In this document: positions 1 to 12,905 of the stretch, in pieces | How positions within the stretch are numbered: the stretch's first letter is position 1 | Layout of the letters: each line of letters starts with the position of its first letter | Assembly (NCBI GenBank): GCA_030141605.1 | Contig: JAQGDQ010000091.1 | Span: forward strand, 606,139 to 670,138 | Direction of reading: 5' to 3' | Length of the DNA stretch: 64,000 nucleotides | From: Tubiluchus corallicola | Lineage: Eukaryota; Priapulida; Priapulimorpha; Priapulimorphida; Tubiluchidae | Made by a program: the position numbers and the translations under genes | Notes under the pieces: model-generated | Seen by the model: the letters and a program-made list of their open reading frames with translations, nothing else | What the model was told of the DNA's origin: nothing | The model's database searches: none

Positions 1-1085
1 AGCGCTCAATACGTGGCAGCAAAGCAATAAAATAATCAACCAGCCTTCACCACAGAAAAAAAGTAATGTATTAATAATGTTTTAAAGAAAAAAATAGACA
101 TTAATCCTCTGGGTTACGGTACCTGGAATTCTTTCAAAGGAAAAACCGAACAACATTCATTCATTGTATTTAAATATACAGTTAAAAATATTGAAATTAC
201 TACATAACATACACGCATAAAATGTCTTGCTTAAAAATACAAAAGAAATTTAAATCATTGGTATCTCCCGCCAAACGAACCTCGGTGCGGACATATTTGA
301 AAAAAAATTGGGACTATGACACGCGTAACAAAGTATTTGCACTTCGCTCAGAAGTTCCGCTATTTTAGCTGACTGAATCTTTGTGGTTAACTGTGTTTAT
401 ATAAAAATTAGTTGGCGGATCAATTTCCAATAATTTAGTGCTCACATAGCTTTAATCCACAGGGTTATACCTCAAAATACGTAAGTGCTAGTACCAAACA
501 GATAGGCATGGAATTCTACGAGGTTGCGAGCATACAGAAAGTGCGGGGCGGTGTACTTAGCTTATAAAGTTTAATTTTGGCTTCTTAAAATAATTGTTCT
601 GTTACTTTGTCGTCGTTAATAGGAGTTGGACTATTATTATTATCGACAATAACTAAGCTCACATTCCCGAGAGACTTGGCTTTTGCTAGTTACCTAAAGA
701 TAAAGGGTACGATGGACGGCCGTGCAGAAACGTTTGATGCAAATGAACTAAAGGCAAAAAATGAATGCTGGGGCTAAATACTCTTTAAAAAGGGAGAAAA
801 TGTACCAGTTGTTTCTGATGAAACACCTTCGTCCATTTTGAGAAGAAAATGCACTTAGAGCACTTACTGTAAATTTTAACAATAGTGACAAAAAATTGTT
901 TCCGGCATTTATTTTTTTTTTGGCGTGTCAAATTGAAACTTTTGTATCTTTAAAAAAAAGCTAAGGAAATAACCCAAAATAACCCAAAAGAGTCTGTAAC
1001 ATCAGTGTGGTAATTTTCAAGAGATTTTCATTTTACAATATCATGATCAAAACTTCGGCACATTTTGTGCGCCACATACGATCTT
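1..1085 (+). repeat. Dispersed repeat family R1, copy 1
   Basis: Two blocks match the copy at 20590-21195 in the same orientation. Block one is about 45-155 and shares a run ending in TTAATCCTCTG. Block two is about 690-1085 and shares the segments GCAAATGAACTAAA, AATTTTAACAA, ATCAGTGTG and AATATCATGATCAAAACTT. Identity is moderate, about 65-75% by eye. Between the blocks, about 540 bp (150-690) is absent from copy 2. No protein motif is seen. The left limit may lie outside the window. Class is unknown. Confidence 0.6.
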
Positions 1086-1194
1086 GTTACACTCGTTTTT
1101 AATTTGCTCGATTTATTGACACTCTAGAAATTTTCTACTGTATCACTAGTGATCGATTTTTATTTACTTAGCAACCGTTTTAAAACAGATGAAG

Positions 1195-1330
1195 CCAATT
1201 GTGCACAGCAAAAACGACACTGGTAACAATGGCACAGGTGATAGTGGCACATAAACACGTCACATGAAGAAGAGAAACAAACGAAAAAAATGTGAAAAAA
1301 TGGCGCATTTACCGTGGCATTACTATTTGT
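1195..1330. repeat. Short GGCAC-rich motif array
   Basis: A run of loosely repeated units built on ATGGCACA / AAAATGTG / AAAATGGCGCATTT separated by A-rich spacers. It resembles in style the arrays at 62225-62342 and 63085-63290, but I found no inverted partner nearby. It may be a single arm of the same foldback-like family or a chance similarity. Confidence 0.3.
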
Positions 1331-4300
1331 ATTTGAAGCAAAAAATGCGAGAAATGCTACGCACGTGCAAAGCGATCTTTTTGAAAACTTGTCAAATACA
1401 GCACAAGGCAAGATACAATAACTCTAGCTATATGTATGTTTTACTAATGCTATAGTAAGACTATAAGTTGATATTGTTAGTTATTACAGTTGCAATAACG
1501 TATTTCCCGAAATGAACGAACTTAAGAAAAGAAGCAAGGCGGCAAAACAAGACAGTTTCTGTCATTTTGTCTGAACATGTTTCCTTGACTTAATCAGTCC
1601 AAAAATGGTTTCTGAAAACTATTAGTTTTATGGATAGTCACTAGTCAGCTATTAAAAATGATAATTTTTCTCTTTATTCAGTTTATAGGCATGCGGAAGC
1701 ATCACTAAAAAGTGTTCTATAGACGCTATTAAAGAGGCTAATATGGAAATGGATATCTTTAAGTTCCACGACTTTAAGCAATCGCTCTATGAATATTTGC
1801 TGTTACTATAGTTACGCGCAGAGCAATATTTTGTAAATCAGAACTATTAATACTGTTACCAGTTTTCCACGCTAGACGTCGCACTCGTGTCAATTTGCAC
1901 TGCATTCTTCAGTGTGCATTATATAGATATCAAGCCCCAAACATATAATCATGTAATATTGCACAGTAGTAGTTATTATAAAGGGAACACTGGAAAGAGT
2001 TACCATCCCAGTTTTTCCGAGCTTTCTGTGTAATCTTATTTTCATAAGCTCCTAAATTTTGTCACTGTTTTTAAATTATACATTCTCCTGCAGATGGCAT
2101 TACACAGTTGCAACTTAACTTAAAACTAGTCTGGCAACTTAACTTGTAAACTGCAGCTAACTTGCGAGTGGTGCCCGTTCACAAAATCCAGAGTTATATA
2201 TGAACCAGAATCCAAAAACCACACTTTGCTGATTACCAAATAACATGACAGAAAAGACGCCATCTAATAAACCTGATTATTTTTACGTAATTTTAATACG
2301 TAGTGGCCTATTAAATGTTATAATAATTCAGCGGCTGTCTCCCATTCATGCATGAACGAATTATGGTGACTGATTTTTATCATCTTATTGATTTTACAAA
2401 TTAGACAAGAACAAATGTTGGATATTCCAGAATAAAAAGTATCATTGTTAGTAAAAGTTAAATATGACTGTCAGCAGTGGTAAAAAGTCAGCTAGCGGAA
2501 TGTTTCTTTCTTTTAAAACGTTGCAATAGTGAACTGTCAAAAGCAGCTGAGTGCTCATTGTATAAATCGAATAGCATCTTGTCACATGACAGATTTAGCG
2601 CTCAGTCTTACATTATACAGTTAATCATTCTCAAAATTACGCTGGATAATTATTACAACAAAATCACAATTAATGAGCCGTAAAGCTTTGATGACTGGAT
2701 TTTTTCTTAATTTATTAGAATTGTCTTGAAGAAACTCTGGTAAAATTGCCTAAAACTTGTTCCATGGTTGCAATATAAAAACTTCCTTGGTATGTGACTG
2801 CTTCACTATTTTTAAAATGAAATGCACTTTACTATGTTAAAGTAGATGTCTGATTGCTTTGCAGATTGGTGGAAGTATCTAAAGTCATTGTACGTAGTTG
2901 CCTTAAAAATAGAATTTTATTTATTTCAGAAAAATTGAAAATATGCAGTAAAAATGCCTGAAGTGAAAAGGCGAAACATTCAGTTCATACTGCGTGTTAA
3001 TTGTTAACAATAACAAAATTTGTTAATAACAACAACATGTTAATCAGTTCTTCGTTAACGTATTTGTATATAAAATAAATGCAATAGATTTATGAGACAA
3101 TATTGTACTTGTGCTATCTGGTATCTTCATAAAAAGCGGTTTTTATACACTTACTAAATTGCTTACATAAAATAAAAACAGCAATGGTTCAAAAACGGAG
3201 ACCATGTGACTATGCTAGCAATATCCAGTTTTTATTCTTCATTGTCTAAATGCTTACAGTTATTCAAGGGGAATCTTTTCTTTTTAAATTTATTTTTTTC
3301 TTGTATATATAACTATTTTTGGTAACTCATAGTCAGTATTACACTATAAGCTGCCATGGCAATATAGCCGGTATTACAACTGAGTATTCAGCTGAACAAC
3401 TACATTTCTTTCAGCAGCCTCGTTTTATCAAATTCTGTTCGGTAGTTCCTTGGGGATTTATACGTTGTTTGACATTTTGTTAGGATCTATTTATTATTAT
3501 TAATGTGTCCTGCTGCATGGTTGCATGGAAAGGCAGCACTTAACGACAGTAAACTCAAAGAGCGGAAATCCCAAGACTTCCAGTGTTTGCTATACAGCTG
3601 GTCATGGGAAAAACACTGGATAAGCAGCCACGAAGAAAATGAGCTGTTTTTGTCTTCGGTGCAGGTTTTCAAACAATTACGTATCTATATCTTTCTATGC
3701 ATTAATACCTAGTTATTTCCTCAGAGACTATTCTGCGCAACAAGTATTTTATATCTTCCTTTGAACCTGTGTTGTTAATCACCAACCAACTAAGCAAGAA
3801 AATGGTTATCATCTTCTAGTTTCTTTGTTTGGTAATTTGTAGAAAGCAATCATTCTCAATTTCACAGCTCAATAGAAAAATAGTAATAGTTGTTGGCATT
3901 CATTACTTTGGGAGTTGGCGCGCAAATTGTCCTGCCATTAAGTATTACTGTTGATTAAGTTCACATAACAGTTTTGTATAGGCCCTGTACACATCGTCGT
4001 CGTCATCGAATAAGTTAAGACTGGCCAAATTTGGTTCCACAGAAATGATAAAAAATCTTGATCCCACAAAGGTTGTTAATTGCAAATTGGTTGCTAAATA
4101 TTTTACGCCATTGTTTACTATCTTGCTACAGTTTGCGGTGTTATTAACGTTAAGTTGTAAAACTAACGAAAATGCCTAGTAAAGTCAATGAGTGCAAAAA
4201 GATTTAATAAATGCCTAGATTTGAGAGACGATATATCGTGGGATATAATGGAGTACAATGAGGTTACATTGTTTCTGAGCTTTGGCACTGATGATTTCAA

Positions 4301-5057
4301 GCAAATGTGTAACATTTTTGTTGGAGGATTGCAATATTTGGCAATTTTCACACTGTTTTGTGGAGCAAACAAGCATTGCGGTGCTGCTAAAACATTTGAA
4401 GAACATACGTTTTTAGAATTTATGATAGGCTAAATACTAGATCATTTTTGGAAAACTTTAGCAAAGCAACGTAGTAAATTTGACACTGCACTGCTTAGCA
4501 GAGTGTTACAGCATGCTAAGGAACCCAAGAAACTGCTTTCAGCCTTTCACACAACTTCACAGAAACGCTGCCAAAAATTAAACGATCGCATTTCAAAGAA
4601 TGTTTGTTCTAATAAACTGTGAGCAAAAAACTAATTCTTCTCAATCGCAGCGTTAGCATACTAGATATATTTGGATTGGCTGTAAATCGATTCCTAGCTC
4701 TTCGCCTGAAATGGCATTAGAAAACAAAAGTCTGTATTTTGTGTCTTCGCGTCGAAATTTTCTAGATGTTCAGGCAATCAATGCTGGGACTATCCGCCGA
4801 CGGATGATGTTTAAATTTCTCGTTCTTTCAAGCGTTTATTCATTCTCTCATTAATTCACTATGTTTGAATGACTTTATGATAGACTAATGATAGATAATC
4901 GGTGGCTTGGTTGTCCTGGTTCTATATTCAAGCAAGATAGAAAGGCATTAGAGATTAGAGATTAGGCATTAAAGAGAAGCAAACAACGAAACAAAAAAGA
5001 CCAAAAGCGAAGGAATGAGAGACTTAAGAAAATAAAAAAGAAATCGGCCAATGAAAA
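1331..5057. other. No recognisable feature
   Basis: AT-rich sequence with only short open frames of random character. I see no protein motif, RNA gene, long direct or inverted repeat, or convincing exon. Confidence 0.6.
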
Positions 5058-5501
5058 ATGATGAGTGATATGGTATCAAAAATACTTAGTTGCGTAAAGT
5101 TTTTATATTTTCACTGGTGTAGTGAGCTTTTTAAAATTGTCACATTGAAATTTCTCACTTTTCAGCTAGAAGCTGCAACATGTTTTTTGCTTATCTTAAA
5201 CGGGCCAACTTGTTTCAAGCAGCGCTTTTGCTTTCTATGTGAAAAGTTTTGGGTACGATGCCGCAGAGCGTTTTACACTAAAAGTGAAGAAAATGCTACG
5301 CGCTGTTTTTCTGTTAACAGAAGAGCACAACAACATAATAATATACCGTTCACACTTTCACATTTTATCCAAATCGTAGATCACTGGATGGGCGAGAGAC
5401 TGGGAGTAATTTGGGGTAGCGCTGCACAGTTTCAACAAATATTTTCGCCCGAGTCGTTGCCTTTTTTAAACTGTTCAAAACTTGAAATTCAACGTTTTTA
5501 A
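5058..5501 (+). CDS. Anonymous 147-codon open frame
   Basis: This is the longest frame in the window that is neither microsatellite nor transposon. The predicted peptide is rich in Cys, Phe and Leu in its first half, and more hydrophilic later (for example CRRAFYTKSEENATRCF and HFIQIVDHWMGERLG). No domain is recognised. There is no clear signal peptide, flanking splice signals were not found, and base composition is like the surroundings. It could be a chance frame, a decayed repeat protein or an unrecognised exon. It is listed only because its length is unusual for AT-rich noncoding DNA. Confidence 0.2.
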   Translation: MMSDMVSKILSCVKFLYFHWCSELFKIVTLKFLTFQLEAATCFLLILNGPTCFKQRFCFLCEKFWVRCRRAFYTKSEENATRCFSVNRRAQQHNNIPFTLSHFIQIVDHWMGERLGVIWGSAAQFQQIFSPESLPFLNCSKLEIQRF

Positions 5502-8500
5502 AAGTAAATGTAATGTAGTCGTCCTAACATTCGTCACATAGGTAAATATAGATAATTGTTTTATCAGTTCGATTTAGTCAAAAGAGAACGTATCTCGTTC
5601 AGCAAACCTGTAACCGCTCTAACGGCTGCCATTCCTTTGAGAAATAAAAACAACCTTGTTTATTCTCAACATGGAGTACACACAAGGACTCTTACGTTCT
5701 TGTTATTGGTGCCTTTGTAATTAGTTTCGATGAGACACTTCTTAATTCTTGGCAATTTTTAAATAAAGAGCTGCCTGACCCGACTTGATCGGTCAGTGTT
5801 CAAAGTCACATACAGCTTTCATATACGAACGTTATGATCAAGTCATTCTATACGTATTATGTAGACATCATTTTTCGCCCTGCTTGCTGCGAAAATTGGT
5901 TTTTGATTGAGTATATCACACGAAAATTGCACAATTTGTGCGAAACGAAACGATAAATATGTATAAACATTTGTAAGGTTAAGATAATAATTTGCTTTTT
6001 ATCAAAATTTCAGCTAGAAAGTGTATATCTTTTTATACCGTTTGGCACAATGCAGTATTCTGTCAGTATCTAATTATACGCGCTGGCTGAGATCCAGCGC
6101 TCAACGTCAAGGCATGCTCAACGTGGATGACTATGGCAGAACCGGAATCTATTTCATTATCACGCATAATTCTTAACGTGAGACACTGGACCGGTAAAGA
6201 CGCTTCAGCAACATTCTGACGAAAAGGCCCTTTCCAACGCGGTAAACACACACTGGCCGCCATACAGTATGAGTATTGAACCCAGCGGTCAAATATCCAT
6301 TTATTTTCTGGTTCAGCATAAATCTGTATAAATCTGAGCCCCAGTAACTACTCGGCTAATAACAAGCCGTAATAGCAACCATTGAAAAATATACGATTAA
6401 GAAATTTAATAAAAAAGAAATTCATTAACCACTTTTATTTCAGAGTTGTGAAACGAATTATGTCGCTACATGGGTGGTGCTGGTGATTTTTTTTACGAAA
6501 TTCAAATTGAATGAAATGCACGTTTTGCCAGGTGCATTTCGTGAGTCATATATTCACCAATTCTATGTTTCGCTCCTCTTTAGCGCATTTAGCTAGTACA
6601 GTATTTTAGTCAAAATGGGCGAAAATGCCGAAAATGAGGTTTTTTGCTTCCACGCTGAAGCCCGATATTCGCAAAATCATCATCAACAATAAGCAGATGA
6701 ATATAGATAAATATTTCCTTTGATGTGCGAGTTTTCCAGATTGATGAAACTGTTCAAGCTTTAACTGAACAGCTCTGTATTAGGCCTACACAGAGCCACA
6801 TACCAGCAGAATTATTATACAGTATTATAGAAATTAATATATGACTTGAATTCGCATTAGTAGCTGAAATTAAAAATCTCGTCTCTATATGACATACTAA
6901 AAAGCATGATGATAGCTGGGACGTATTGAAGCCATAAAATAATTTTTGACATAGCACTACATTTTTCTTGCAATAAGATTTCATAATCCAACAAACACAG
7001 TCTACTTATTGTTTAATCTAATAAGTGTCACGAGACACTCTGTTATAAATTAACCATTTTGGCCTATTGACTGAAATCGCTTACGGTGTAATTCCGTACG
7101 CCACGTGGCAATCGAAGCGTACTGATTATTAAATTATGGCGCTAAAATTGGCATTGATTGGTCGAGAAAATCAGGGTGCTTCATCATGTAGCTTACACGC
7201 ATGAAGCAAGATCGTATAGCATGGTTAATTAAACGATGGCATGAGATCGATCAAGTTTTATTGTAACAAATTTTCGCTGTATATGCGAGGCACGATAATT
7301 ACATGCTGTATAGCAGTTTAAGCGTCGCATATTTGCGTAAAATTAATGTCTGCGTAAACAGGGAAATTATTGCTATTCAGATTTAATTTCTTCGCATCCT
7401 CAGGCGTGACTTAAGATACAGAAATAGCTAATGCTAGTATACGCGGCCTTTCTGACATTACCCAAAAATCATTGAAACCCGTTACAGTCAGTTTTTGAAA
7501 TCATATCTTATTCTTGATATTTCTAAAGCTGAATAATTTTTACTCGGGCCTTTTATCTGTGTTCTTCTTTATCAGAAATTAATTTTACTGTTAATCACAA
7601 ACTCACCTGCTTCAACGCAAATTTTGAAAATTCTATTTTTCTGAACATGTACTCATATTTTCGCTTCCCCATTGCAGCTCGGTATCTCGGGTGGCCACTT
7701 TTCCTGTTTGCAGTGACTGGTATAAAAAACTGCAGGAAGGCAATCCATAACATATTACAGAGCTTTGTCTCATCGCTTATCACGCATATGAGGACCAGCC
7801 TTAATTGTATCTTGTGTAAAGATTGCATTTTCTTAGCGAGGAACTAAGATTTATAGGTAGCTTTATTCATTTAATTTACGCTCAGTGCATGTGGCTCCAA
7901 AAATGGACAAAGTATGGAGACTTTTAGATTAAAACTGAAAAAAGTTAAAAATGCACAGTCAGTGTTTGGTCTATTTTTAAAAATCTTTAGTCTGAAAGTT
8001 TGATGATGCATTTAGTCTGAAAGTTTGAGGCGCCATTCATGATACAATGAACTGTGAGTGACTCTGGAGCAAAACTTCCTGTGGCTGCTTCAGGTATCCT
8101 ACGCATTTTTCGCTTCTTCAAATTGAAAAGCGGATTAATGCGTTGATGTGAAAGTTGTCACTAAATAAATAATATGCACTAAGGACGAAAAGTACTTCAA
8201 ACTGGAAAAAGTGCTTTCAGCCTTTTACGATATTTCACACAGAGCCTTAAATACCAGTAGCTATTCCCATTAATTAAATCTGATAAGGCAGAGAAGACTG
8301 TCAAAACCAATGTACACGATGCCATTATTGCAACGTGACGGCTTCTGGCAAGAGCAGCCAGAAGAACTATTCGTTTTTCACAACTTTCAGGTTATGCTGA
8401 TTATTAACCTGAAGGAAGCCCAGCTAAAAATCTCCACGGAAATTCTTGTATTGCTGCCCTGAAATTCATCTCGTGACATGATCAGTTTTGTAAACGACTT

Positions 8501-10372
8501 TTGCTCGTCATGTAAGGTTCAGACACTTTTCTGTCTTCCTTTTATCCACAAAATAGGTAATTATTTTTCTTGCATTATCGAGTTGTTTTGTAAAATGCCA
8601 GTAATGCAATATAATGAAAGTGTTTAGCGCTATTTTTCAAGACGATTATTTGTTCGATGTTCGAAATGCCCTGAAAGATTAGCTTCCTACATTTGTAATC
8701 CTTGCATTATCGATTTGAAACTAACCTATAAATTTTTTTATCGGTTTATCCACTTAAATTTTGACGATTTTTTTACTCTGGCGTCATGTCCAGGATCAAT
8801 AAGAAGGCATATTTCTCCAACTTTTTACTAGGTTTTCAAGATTAATTTTTTTTAAATTGTCATTTGTTAATCGCGTTGTTCCTATTTTGAATGTTCTACT
8901 TGCTGTTCAAAATTTTTAAAATTTGCATTCTGTCACACAAACTTTCTTAATTAGTTTATCAGCCGTTCCCACTCACTAATTTATCTTTGTGTCCTCCACA
9001 AGCGCCCTCGGTATGATGGATTTTTCCCCATCTATATGTAATTGAATGAATTTAGCGTAACTTGTATTTACTATTTGTTATAGTGATAATATTAATATAA
9101 GCAAATTTACACAAAGGGCTACAAAACATTTTACTGGAGTGAAATTGTCCAAAAAAACTTTGACTTTGTTGATTTTATTTACCATAATTCCTGAAAATGA
9201 CTTCCTAAAGTGACCCAATTGTTTCCAAAACCAATAAATTGGAAGCTCGCTGAGAAGCAGTATCACGCCGAATAACTAAAGTAGTACAATTGCAAAGTTT
9301 AGGCTGAGCAGTGAGACAATACTAAATAACTTATAACTTTATCAGACCACGGCGGAAAAATTACACAGTATAGAAATATACTATGCCTGTTTTGGGCTCT
9401 ATATTTTAGCCAAAATTATTTCTGTAGCAGAGCAGTCAAGTATACGCAAGGTAGCTGAAAGAACTATTAGCTGGTGTGTATTTTAAAATGTCTATATTTC
9501 AGTATTTTTCTTTGGCTGTAACTTAAACTAGTTGCTGAATATTCGATTGCAAGTTACTGTGAAATACGTAATGATCGGTAAATCAGGGCTTATGATAATG
9601 TTGCTAACCATGATTAAATCCAAAACGTATTCACAAGCAGAACTTTTGGCAACGCAATGTTAAAAACTGAAACACTATGTGGAAAAACGCGCATTTTTGG
9701 CATTTCTTGTTTCTCGCACACTGCGCCTCAGTACCCAATTCTCAATGCAATAAACCACAACTAACTCAGCACACGCGACGAAGAACACCAGAATTGCACT
9801 TTTGCTCGCGAACTATGTATCAAGTTTACGCAATACAGAACGCATGAATACGCAGAATGGGATTCAGAAATCTATGATAGTCACTGAGGAAATGAGCTTT
9901 TCTATTAAGCATTGAAAGGATTCCGAAAACCGAATGTTCATGTGTAAACTGACGGTTTTGCAGTTTCACGTCCCCGTGCTATGCATAATCAAGGCGTCTT
10001 GCATGATTAGAGCCAAGCTTATAGAAATTCTTCCCATTCCAATCAAGTAAATATACTGCCTTCCACGGAGTTTATTTGCCTTAGCCAAGTGCCTCATCAC
10101 ATACATGGCGGCGGATTTCAATGCGTACAGCTGTTAGCAAAATTTGATTGCAGTAAAGCGGAAACTTGTTGATCAAAGTTTTTGAAGTTCGGTATCTTTT
10201 TTGACACTGTGCTTTCTCATTTTGAACAGATTTTAATAGGGAGGTCTAAAATAATGTTTTTATTCCTTTAAGTTGTATGAATATCCGCAGCATTTTAATC
10301 ATGGTACACATATAGATTCACAGCCATTTAATTGCAGCATATTAGTGGTCCTTAATTGTTTTAATTTTAAAG
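5502..10372. other. Mostly featureless AT-rich sequence
   Basis: A locally GC-richer patch at 6075-6260 is open on the - strand for 66 codons but shows no known motif. A 25-codon frame at 6615-6692 has a good ATG context (TCAAAATGG) but no donor I trust. A short direct duplication of TTTAGTCTGAAAGTTTGA sits at about 7986-8030. Nothing else could be supported. Confidence 0.5.
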
Positions 10373-10640
10373 AGGAATAGGAGCCAGCTTTAAACTATAG
10401 CTCAAAATAATCTAATGTATAAAATACTGAAGAAGAACATATTGTTTTGTAAGAGTGACGTACGTGAAAGAATTATTACTATGGAAGTTAGTCTGTTACA
10501 TGTATTTCGGCATTCGCTATCTAGTGTCTACATCTTGGAAGCGCCCTGCACGAAAAAACAGATGATGTATCTCTCAATTCGTTTCTGACGTGGTGAAATC
10601 GCATGGTGACACAGCGGTAAACTTAAACTTAAAATTTAAA
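10373..10640 (+). repeat. Dispersed repeat family R2, left part of copy 1
   Basis: Matches 57947-58285 in the same orientation. Shared runs include TTAAACT.TAG.TCAAAA.AATCTA, GCATTTCGGCATTCGCTA and CGTTTCTGACGT, followed in both by a AAATTTAAATTT-like stretch. The right part of the same family resumes at 12782, after a reverse-transcriptase-bearing segment missing from the second copy. Confidence 0.65.
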
Positions 10641-10859
10641 TTTAAACGTAAATTTGCCCAGTTTTTGTCTATCACAGTCAATATGTACAGTGGGCTGTAT
10701 TTCAATTTTCGCTTATACAAACACGTACAACACGGTCGTGGAACGTTTGTGCCGAGGATATTAGCCTTTCGCACTGGAAGAAGTACAAAAAGTCATTGCA
10801 GCACAAAAACCTAGCAAAAGTGTCTAATGGCGTCCAGACGTCTCTTTTCCAATATTTGA

Positions 10860-12355
10860 GCATGGATTGATAATGCTATTAGCTCATCTGTTAAATTCGG
10901 TGCTAATGAATAGTGATTTTCCTTTAGCATGGTGCATGATTAAGTTTGTTGTTCTCGTTAAAAAAGGTTGTGCAGTTGTATGCGAAAATTATGGAGGTAT
11001 CAGTATAATTCAAGGATGTTTTAAACTGTATGACTCTTTAATAAATGAGCGGTTAAAGTTATGAATAAATCCTGAATCCGAACAAGCAGGTGGCCATTCA
11101 GGAAGGGATTGCGTTGAACAAATCCCAACCTTGCGACTTTTAATTGATGCTGCGCTTAAGAAGAAACGTAAACTACTTATTTTGTTGGTGTATTTCGAAA
11201 GGGCCTTTGATCGTGTTGATCGTCGGACGTTATTACAAGTGTTGAAACGACACGGATGTGGGCGTGTTATGTTACGCGCCAGTGCTCGTATTTACAACAC
11301 TACGAAAAGTGTCCTAGGGAATATATTTTTAGTACAATTGCGGCGTAAAACAATAATCACCGAGCACCAAGCTTATTTTCCTGTTTGTATGTGTATCCGT
11401 TAGACAGATTTATAAAATCTCTTGATGCTGATAACTCGTTGCAAGATCTCCATAGCTTATTACTAGTGGATGACTCCGCTATTTTTGTTAGTCACAATGA
11501 GATTTTTATACAAAAAAATCAGATGTCTAACACGATTCTGCTTTGACTGTGGAATGAACATGAACCTTTTAAAACGAGATTCATTGTCATAGGTGAAAGC
11601 GAGGATGACAGACACTCAATAACTATACGTGATTATGTGATAGAAAATACAACTGCGTGTACGTACTTAGGTGTAGCAACAACGGAGGATGCGAGAATGA
11701 AGTCAATTGCTTCCAAGCACATTGAAAATAAGAATGTTGTCATTCTTAAATTTCATGCTTTTGTACATAAGAACAGTGACAGTCGTATTGTATTAAGAAA
11801 AAAGTATTAGATAAGCTTCTTATAGCTGATGTGTTTTACAGTTCAGATAGTTGGAACACCAATCTGCAAAGTATTTTGCCCAACACAACTTATATGGAAC
11901 TCCTTAAGTCATTATTTTTAGTCAGACGTTCATCGTGCAATGATTTTGTGTTTCTTGAGACTGGATATCCGTCTTTCACTACGCGAATATGAGTGAAACG
12001 TGGGTGAAATGTAGACAAATGAAAATGTGTCCAAAAAGACTAGCCAATCCAGAAAATCATTAGCCGTCATCACTTCAAGCATATGAGATAGCAAAACCCT
12101 GCAACAGTGATTTGTATAAATGTTTGAATGGACTGTCTAGAATCAGTGTAAGTGAGTACTATAAGCCCGCAACAATCTCTGTTGGCAGATACAGTAAGAA
12201 ACAGTAACTCAACTAAACGAGAGACATATAAAGAGTTCAACTCATGCTTAATAGCACCCGTTATTCCGGATTCAGTACATCAGATGTACTGTACTGCCTA
12301 TACGCGATTGAGACACCAGGCGCACTATTTAAAAGTTGAAACTGATAGATAGCGT
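10860..12355 (+). mobile_element. Degenerate non-LTR retrotransposon (LINE A), RT to C-terminal region
   Basis: Conceptual translation shows non-LTR reverse transcriptase blocks in order. The finger region ending ENYGGISIIQGCFKLYDSL is at about 10975-11040. EQAGGHSGRDCVEQI follows at about 11080-11122. The first catalytic block YFERAFDRVDRRTLLQVLKR is at about 11191-11250. The palm box LLLVDDSAIF (family consensus YADD) is at about 11461-11490. YLGVATTEDARMKSIASKH is at about 11666-11720. A C-terminal stretch FYSSDSW ... CNDFVFLETGYPSF ends near 11985. There is a TGA at about 11062, a frame change near 11360, and further stops after that, so the element cannot encode an active protein. No endonuclease domain is seen upstream. 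Both Asp of the DD pair remain. The clade is not assigned. Confidence 0.85.
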
Positions 12356-12751
12356 AACGTAGATAGAAGACTGAGAAGTCCAAACTGAAAAGCACGTTTT
12401 GATAGACTGTCATTTAACAGCTGAAACTAGAAGAATATTTAGCAATGTCGAAATTACATGCTAAACGCCAATTATGAATAGAATTTTTGTATTTGGGATC
12501 TGTTTTAACATTTTAAAAACTTATAAAATACACTAAATTTTGCAAGTAGTATAATGAAGTGTTATAGTTCTATGAATTTAGCCATTATCATTTTTCTACT
12601 GATACTAAATGAAAATTTGTTATTGTGAACTTTTTTAACATTTCCCCTCTACAATGTGTTGTTTTCTGAAAAGTAGAAAATTTTGGGCGATGAAATGTTT
12701 CAATTCTGCTGTCCCTGCCAAAGAATGTAAATATTAACTTGATGGTAATAG

Positions 12752-12776
12752 ACTACTACTACTACTACTTACTACT
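12752..12776. repeat. Short (ACT)n microsatellite
   Basis: About eight ACT units with one interruption, lying just 3' of LINE A and just before the resumed R2 repeat. It may mark an old retrotransposon tail. Confidence 0.8.
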
Positions 12777-12781
12777 GTGTT

Positions 12782-12905
12782 CCTTTGTGAGGTCATCACT
12801 TATTGCGCTCGCAGCAAATTTTCTCAGCTATTATTTAATTATCAGAAAAACTTTGGCATTATTATCTGTGTTAAAATGTATATTTTTATTGTACTCCAAA
12901 CATTG
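12782..12905 (+). repeat. Dispersed repeat family R2, right part of copy 1
   Basis: Aligns with about 58344-58475. Shared runs are TTTGTGA.GTC.TCA, CTATTATTTAATTATCAGAAA and TATTAT.TGTGTTAA.ATGTATA. Together with 10373-10640 it brackets LINE A. Confidence 0.6.
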
